Positions 32,663 through 32,722 of a stretch of DNA of 32,722 nt are shown piece after piece. The stretch's first letter is position 1, and every line of letters begins with the position of its first letter. The stretch covers positions 1 to 32,722 of the forward strand of contig CALZID010000016.1 of the NCBI GenBank assembly GCA_945787805.1, in the 5' to 3' direction. This DNA is from an uncultured Clostridia bacterium (lineage in GTDB: Bacteria > Bacillota > Clostridia > Oscillospirales > Acutalibacteraceae). Position numbers and translations under genes: made by a program. Under the pieces are notes generated by a model. The model was given only the letters and a program-made list of their open reading frames with translations. It was not told the DNA's origin and made no database searches.

Positions 32663-32722
32663 AGAAAAAAGGGGTTGTAAAAAAAGTGTAGACCGCATAA
32701 AACCCTATAAGTAAAGGTTTTT
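32663..32722. other. 3' window edge, no feature seen
   Basis: Sixty AT-rich bases after the YetF-like gene. A GGGGTT/AACCC pairing (about 32671 and 32700) is too weak and too far from a T-run to call a terminator. Confidence 0.5.

Overview
This window is chromosomal DNA of a low-to-moderate GC, Gram-positive, strictly anaerobic and probably spore-forming member of the Clostridia, most like gut Oscillospirales/Ruminococcaceae. The evidence is the S10-spc-alpha gene order, C4 zinc-binding variants of several ribosomal proteins, a SpoVT-type regulator, an oxygen-sensitive radical SAM sulfatase-maturating enzyme and typical Clostridia riboswitches. The taxonomic call is inference; no 16S gene is present.

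Positions 1-12575 hold the distal part of one long ribosomal protein cluster, all on the + strand: rpsS (3' end), rplV, rpsC, rplP, rpmC, rpsQ, rplN, rplX, rplE, rpsN, rpsH, rplF, rplR, rpsE, rpmD, rplO, secY, adk, map, a small KOW-domain gene, infA, rpmJ, rpsM, rpsK, rpsD, rpoA, rplQ, then a strong terminator. Two places break the tight packing: a palindromic MITE-like element between adk and map, and a run of hairpins between rpmJ and rpsM that could be a regulatory leader.

Positions 12640-15560 hold a compact minus-strand operon (metallophosphoesterase, NagA-like deacetylase, two-helix membrane protein), coupled by ATGA overlaps, and a divergent plus-strand run of three small genes of unknown function. 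Positions 15690-18850 carry two tandem paralogous AGCS amino-acid:cation symporters. Only the second has a single-aptamer glycine riboswitch and terminator in its leader.

Positions 18890-23860 are minus-strand: an anaerobic sulfatase-maturating enzyme beside its evident substrate, a Cys-type sulfatase carried on five N-terminal membrane helices, then a PlsC acyltransferase and a VanY-type D,D-carboxypeptidase. Next come a secreted/anchored Ser-Asn-Asp-rich protein, spoVT with a GC-rich palindromic repeat in its leader, a GH35 beta-galactosidase, an atypical Lgt-family membrane protein, and a decayed ECF sigma-factor remnant.

A yybP-ykoY (Mn2+) riboswitch with its own sigma-A promoter and overlapping terminator precedes a P2A-type cation ATPase, which suggests Mn2+ efflux. 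The window closes with a YetF/DUF421 membrane protein. The most interesting items are the glycine singlet riboswitch acting on one of two duplicated transporters, the Mn2+ riboswitch-ATPase pair, the membrane-tethered sulfatase with its maturase, the two palindromic elements, and the trio of small unknown proteins.
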